Positions 5,679 to 7,209 of a stretch of DNA of 7,209 nucleotides are shown here, in pieces. Location of the stretch: positions 1 through 7,209 of the forward strand of contig WRLZ01000034.1 in the NCBI GenBank assembly GCA_009777365.1, written 5' to 3'. A model generated the notes under the pieces. It did not search any database, was not told the origin of the DNA, and saw only the letters and a list, made by a program, of their open reading frames with translations. Within the stretch, counting starts at the first letter, position 1, and every line of letters begins with the position of its first letter. The stretch is from Candidatus Saccharimonadota bacterium. GTDB taxonomy: Bacteria > Patescibacteriota > Saccharimonadia > Saccharimonadales > Saccharimonadaceae. Made by a program: the position numbers and the translations under genes.

Positions 5679-6299
5679 ATGGACAAGAAAGAACTTCGTA
5701 ATGGCAGAGTAAGCGGCCTGTGTATGTATCTTGATTCGCTACTTGAGAAAAAAAGGGCTAAGAGAAGTACAATATATCCCATAAGATCAGCAGTCACAAA
5801 AGTGTTCAAGGCCGTTGAAGAGCCAGAGGATTGGCATTATGTAGACATAAGAGCAATTGACATGGACAAGTATTTTGTCAGATTTAAGAATGCAACCCCA
5901 GGTGTGTATAGTGAATCTAGCTACTACGCCTATCGAAAGAGAGTAGACCAGGCAATCTCTCTGTACAATCGATTTTTGGAAGACCCAGACTTTAATTATG
6001 TTTTTAGAGAAAACAAGAAGCCCACTAAGCGGGATCCCGTTGAGGAAAGCACAGCTAAAAAAAAGAAGCCTGTAGTTGTAGCTTCTGAACAGTCAGAGAA
6101 TAGAGTGCCAGAAGCACACAAGCAGGCACAAGCTACCAGACCTTCAGTGCGGATGGCAGACTTCTCTCTTACTCTCGCGTCAAAAGAAGTTGCTAAATTA
6201 AGTCTACCGCTATCAATTACGGAGGACGATATCTCAATCATTGTTAAATTCGCTCGTTCATTAATCCAAACCAAAGATAATGATTCGAGCATAATGTAA
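5679..6299 (+). CDS. Hypothetical protein with integrase core-binding-like N-terminus and no catalytic domain
   Basis: 206 residues. Residues ~10-105 are predicted helical and resemble the SAM-like core-binding domain of tyrosine recombinases: a short helix, the pattern ..STIYPIRSAV..VFKAV (30-46), DWHYVDIRAIDMDKYFVRF (51-69), then SSYYAYRKRVDQAISLYNRFLEDP (80-103). No tyrosine recombinase catalytic domain (R..H..R..Y) follows. Residues ~110-157 are a Lys/Pro/Glu/Gln-rich, probably disordered linker. Residues ~160-197 (FSLTL...KLSLPLSITEDDISIIVKFARSLI) look like a beta-hairpin plus helix module that I recall from the C-termini of small regulator and antitoxin-like proteins. It may bind DNA, and it diverges from the BECR-like gene, so a regulator or neutralising partner is possible but unproven. 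Codon use is AT-richer (many AGA, GTA, ACA) than in the surface protein gene, consistent with transfer. Function unknown. Confidence 0.75.
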   Translation: MDKKELRNGRVSGLCMYLDSLLEKKRAKRSTIYPIRSAVTKVFKAVEEPEDWHYVDIRAIDMDKYFVRFKNATPGVYSESSYYAYRKRVDQAISLYNRFLEDPDFNYVFRENKKPTKRDPVEESTAKKKKPVVVASEQSENRVPEAHKQAQATRPSVRMADFSLTLASKEVAKLSLPLSITEDDISIIVKFARSLIQTKDNDSSIM

Positions 6300-6339
6300 A
6301 TAAAATTTTATCCCATTGAATATGCGCATGGCCAACCTC

Positions 6340-6498
6340 CACCCCACGAAAACCATGTACTGTCTGAGCGCTACCGGGATGAGCACTAATAGACTCAATT
6401 CCAGCAGAGGCAGTATTCGGCGCTTGCCCACCTCGGCCATACCAATGGCTGAGAGGGTCAAAGAACGAATTGCGACTTGCCCCCGACCACCCAGTGGA
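6340..6498 (-). pseudogene. Orphan C-terminal cassette, C-type-lectin/FGE-like (left copy)
   Basis: Read on the minus strand from 6498, an open frame encodes STGWSGA, then NSF, W..RGGQ (from ~6445), AGIE (~6405) and GFRG (6354-6343). This is the motif order of the C-terminal C-type-lectin/formylglycine-enzyme-like module of CPR and phage surface proteins, including many diversity-generating-retroelement targets. There is no start codon, promoter or N-terminal domain: the frame is closed by TGA 24 nt upstream of the shared region. After GFRG it has no prompt stop and runs antisense into the end of the 206-residue gene. It aligns with the right copy at about 25 of 54 residues. It could be a relic or a silent donor cassette. 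Confidence 0.55.
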
Positions 6499-6585
6499 TT
6501 CGAGGTATGGTTTGTCTCAGACTTAGTATCGTACAAATCATCTTCATTATCCTCTGGGTGGTCGGGGGCGTTCGCTAATTCGTTC
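6463..6585. repeat. Inner inverted repeat of the two head-to-head cassettes
   Basis: A perfect 16-bp inverted repeat GCCCCCGACCACCCAG (6479-6494, complement at 6554-6569) flanks a 59-bp spacer. GAACGAATT (6463-6471) and its complement (6577-6585) extend it to ~32-bp arms with small internal differences. Two 13-bp perfect arms lie farther out: TTGCCCACCTCGG (6424-6436 with 6609-6621) and CCCCACGAAAACC (6342-6354 with 6691-6703). Equal spacing of the blocks (82 bp on both sides between the two outer pairs) shows these are homologous copies in opposite orientation rather than chance hairpins. Confidence 0.9.
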
Positions 6586-6726
6586 ATCTCTAACCTCCCA
6601 TGGTTCGTCCGAGGTGGGCAACCAGGCGATCTTGTTGGCGCAGGAATAGAAACGGCCTATGGATTCTCTGGCAACATTGGTACAGCTACAGGTTTTCGTG
6701 GGGCAGTTCGTTGTGGTTGTAAATAA
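6550..6726 (+). pseudogene. Orphan C-terminal cassette, C-type-lectin/FGE-like (right copy)
   Basis: In frame from 6550: SSGWSGA, NSF, PWFVRGGQ (6598-6621), GAGIE (6637-6651), SGN.G, then GFRG (6691-6702) and a short AVRCGCK tail with TAA at 6724-6726. PWF.RGG ... AGI ... GFR is the recognisable end of C-type-lectin/FGE-type receptor-binding or DGR-target proteins. The tail and stop look authentic. Upstream, the frame stays open to a TTG at 6316 and an ATG at 6322, but only by running antisense through the left cassette, with no Shine-Dalgarno. I therefore do not accept a 136-residue gene. Either an N-terminal part has been lost, or this is a donor cassette for a gene elsewhere. Confidence 0.6.
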
Positions 6727-6850
6727 TGGGGCTATAAAGTAATAAAGCTACAAAATGTCGCTTCATTCGTATTGTTTCACAGATCCCCCAAGTCTTCCAG
6801 CGTTATTTCAGAACCTTGAACTCGATGATAGAAAACTACTGTTAAAATAC
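6727..6850. other. Short intergenic stretch with no supportable gene
   Basis: An open frame starting at the ATG of 6755 runs through the following terminator and antisense through the tRNA, so it is spurious. A weak plus-strand promoter-like pair, TTGTGG (6711-6716) and TATAAA (6733-6738) at 16-bp spacing, is visible but drives nothing recognisable. Confidence 0.4.
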
Positions 6851-6879
6851 AAAAAACCATTCGATTCAATGGTTTTTTT
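6851..6879. terminator. Bidirectional intrinsic terminator next to the tRNA
   Basis: Perfect 11-bp stem AAAAAACCATT (6851-6861)/AATGGTTTTTT (6868-6878), loop CGATTC, T-run to 6879. It is positioned 17 nt beyond the tRNA 3' end on the minus strand and can also stop plus-strand transcription from the cassette region. Confidence 0.85.
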
Positions 6880-6895
6880 CGATAATAATTCCTCT

Positions 6896-6970
6896 TGGCT
6901 CCGAGGGCGGGATTCGAACCCGCGACCAATTGGTTAACAGCCAACTGCGCTACCGCTGCGCTACCTCGGA
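6896..6970 (-). tRNA. tRNA-Asn (anticodon GUU)
   Basis: Full cloverleaf on the minus strand. Acceptor stem TCCGAGG/CCTCGGA (6970-6964 with 6906-6900), D stem GCGC/GCGC around AGCGGTA, anticodon stem GTTGG/CCAAT with loop CTGTTAA (anticodon GTT), variable loop TGGTC, T stem GCGGG/CCCGC with loop TTCGAAT, discriminator G and an encoded CCA (6898-6896). It decodes AAC and AAU. Its 3' end faces the accessory region to the left, the usual arrangement when an element has integrated into a tRNA gene. Confidence 0.97.
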
Positions 6971-6980
6971 ACATAACATA

Positions 6981-7009
6981 ATTCTATCATATCTCCAGCT
7001 TTTTTTCAA
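6981..7009 (-). promoter_or_regulatory. Promoter of tRNA-Asn
   Basis: On the minus strand: -35 TTGAAA (7009-7004), 17-bp spacer, -10 TAGAAT (6986-6981) preceded by TGA (extended -10). Predicted start ~6974, about 4 nt before the mature 5' end. Confidence 0.75.
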
Positions 7010-7021
7010 GCCCATCTGTAC

Positions 7022-7209
7022 CTACCTATCCCACTCCCTCGCCGGAAGTCGAATAAACTCCTCAATCCTTCCCTCTCCGTCCAGCTGCCTCAATCTATCC
7101 CCAAAGGTCGTTAGCGGAATAGTCAGCGACTCATACTCGACCCGCCCATTCGACTTTGACAAAGTTTTCACAATAAACCACGCATCGCCCGCCCGGCTCA
7201 GAAACGGCT
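7022..7209 (-). CDS. Unrecognised protein, C-terminal 61 residues (partial)
   Basis: Open minus-strand frame entering from the right edge and ending at TAG (7024-7022). The 61 visible residues are hydrophilic with a regular mix: AGDAWFIVKTLSKS, then VEYESLTIPL, then a charged helix-like GDRLRQLDGEGRIEEFI and a RLPAREWDR end. The other two minus-strand frames are interrupted, and codon use looks like real coding sequence. I do not recognise the family. It is a soluble tail with no membrane segment; the remainder lies outside the window. The tRNA promoter starts 13 nt past its stop. Confidence 0.65.
   Translation of the reverse strand, partial: PFLSRAGDAWFIVKTLSKSNGRVEYESLTIPLTTFGDRLRQLDGEGRIEEFIRLPAREWDR

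Noticed and set aside
6261..6587. 108-residue minus-strand ORF with a hydrophobic stretch
   Set aside because: It is a different frame from the one carrying the conserved W..RGGQ/GFRG motifs of the left cassette, and it overlaps the end of the 206-residue gene. The hydrophobicity comes from reading the wrong frame.
6316..6726. 136-residue plus-strand ORF
   Set aside because: Its first half is antisense to the left cassette and it has no Shine-Dalgarno. Only the second half (from 6550) shows a protein motif.
6755..6974. 60- and 65-residue ORFs (plus 6755-6937, minus 6974-6777) with phrases like GRDSNPRP and NQLVAGSNPA
   Set aside because: These are the well-known spurious translations of tRNA genes; the cloverleaf of tRNA-Asn explains them.

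Overview
The window most likely comes from a small-genome Patescibacterium (CPR), probably a Saccharibacteria (TM7) relative. That is an inference from several features: a large DUF11-type surface protein with a PNTG-like C-terminal anchor, a barnase/RelE-like small protein of a type I associate with CPR genomes, compact spacing, and extended -10 promoters. No TGA has to be read through, so UGA-to-glycine recoding (Gracilibacteria, Absconditabacteria) is not needed. No 16S gene or marker protein is present, so the placement is tentative.

Layout. Positions 1-132 hold A-rich sequence and short hairpins behind an AI-2E-family membrane transporter gene (133-1269, minus). The transporter diverges from a very large secreted repeat protein (1465-4806, plus). 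Each gene has its own promoter in the shared 195-bp intergenic region, with a palindrome and a phased direct repeat between and over the promoters. The large protein has a signal peptide, a DUF6923-like N-terminal domain, about five DUF11-type beta-sandwich repeats (the last two a recent tandem duplication) and a VPNTG-plus-membrane-helix tail. It ends at a strong bidirectional terminator (4820-4856).

Positions 5007-6730 look like an accessory island, more AT-rich in its genes than the left half. It starts with a strong promoter driving a ~90-nt RNA gene with no convincing ORF, which ends in a perfect terminator. That terminator overlaps the last codons of a convergent small gene encoding a barnase/RelE-fold-like protein. 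Diverging from this gene is one for a 206-residue protein with an integrase-core-binding-like N-terminus and no catalytic domain. Next come two head-to-head, startless coding fragments (6340-6498 minus, 6550-6726 plus). Both encode the C-terminal module of a C-type-lectin/FGE-like protein (W..RGGQ ... AGIE ... GFRG). Their nucleotide-identical blocks alternate with strongly diverged blocks. They resemble silent or shed variable cassettes of a receptor-binding or DGR-target protein, although the substitutions do not fit simple adenine mutagenesis from one template.

The island abuts the 3' side of a tRNA-Asn gene (6896-6970, minus), a classic integration position. The tRNA has its own promoter and terminator. 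An unrecognised minus-strand gene (7022-7209, partial) runs off the right edge.

Promoters: five of the six I identify share TTGnnn, a 17-bp spacer and a TGn-extended -10. The sixth has the extended -10 without a good -35. They place transcription starts and correct four gene starts relative to the longest reading frames.
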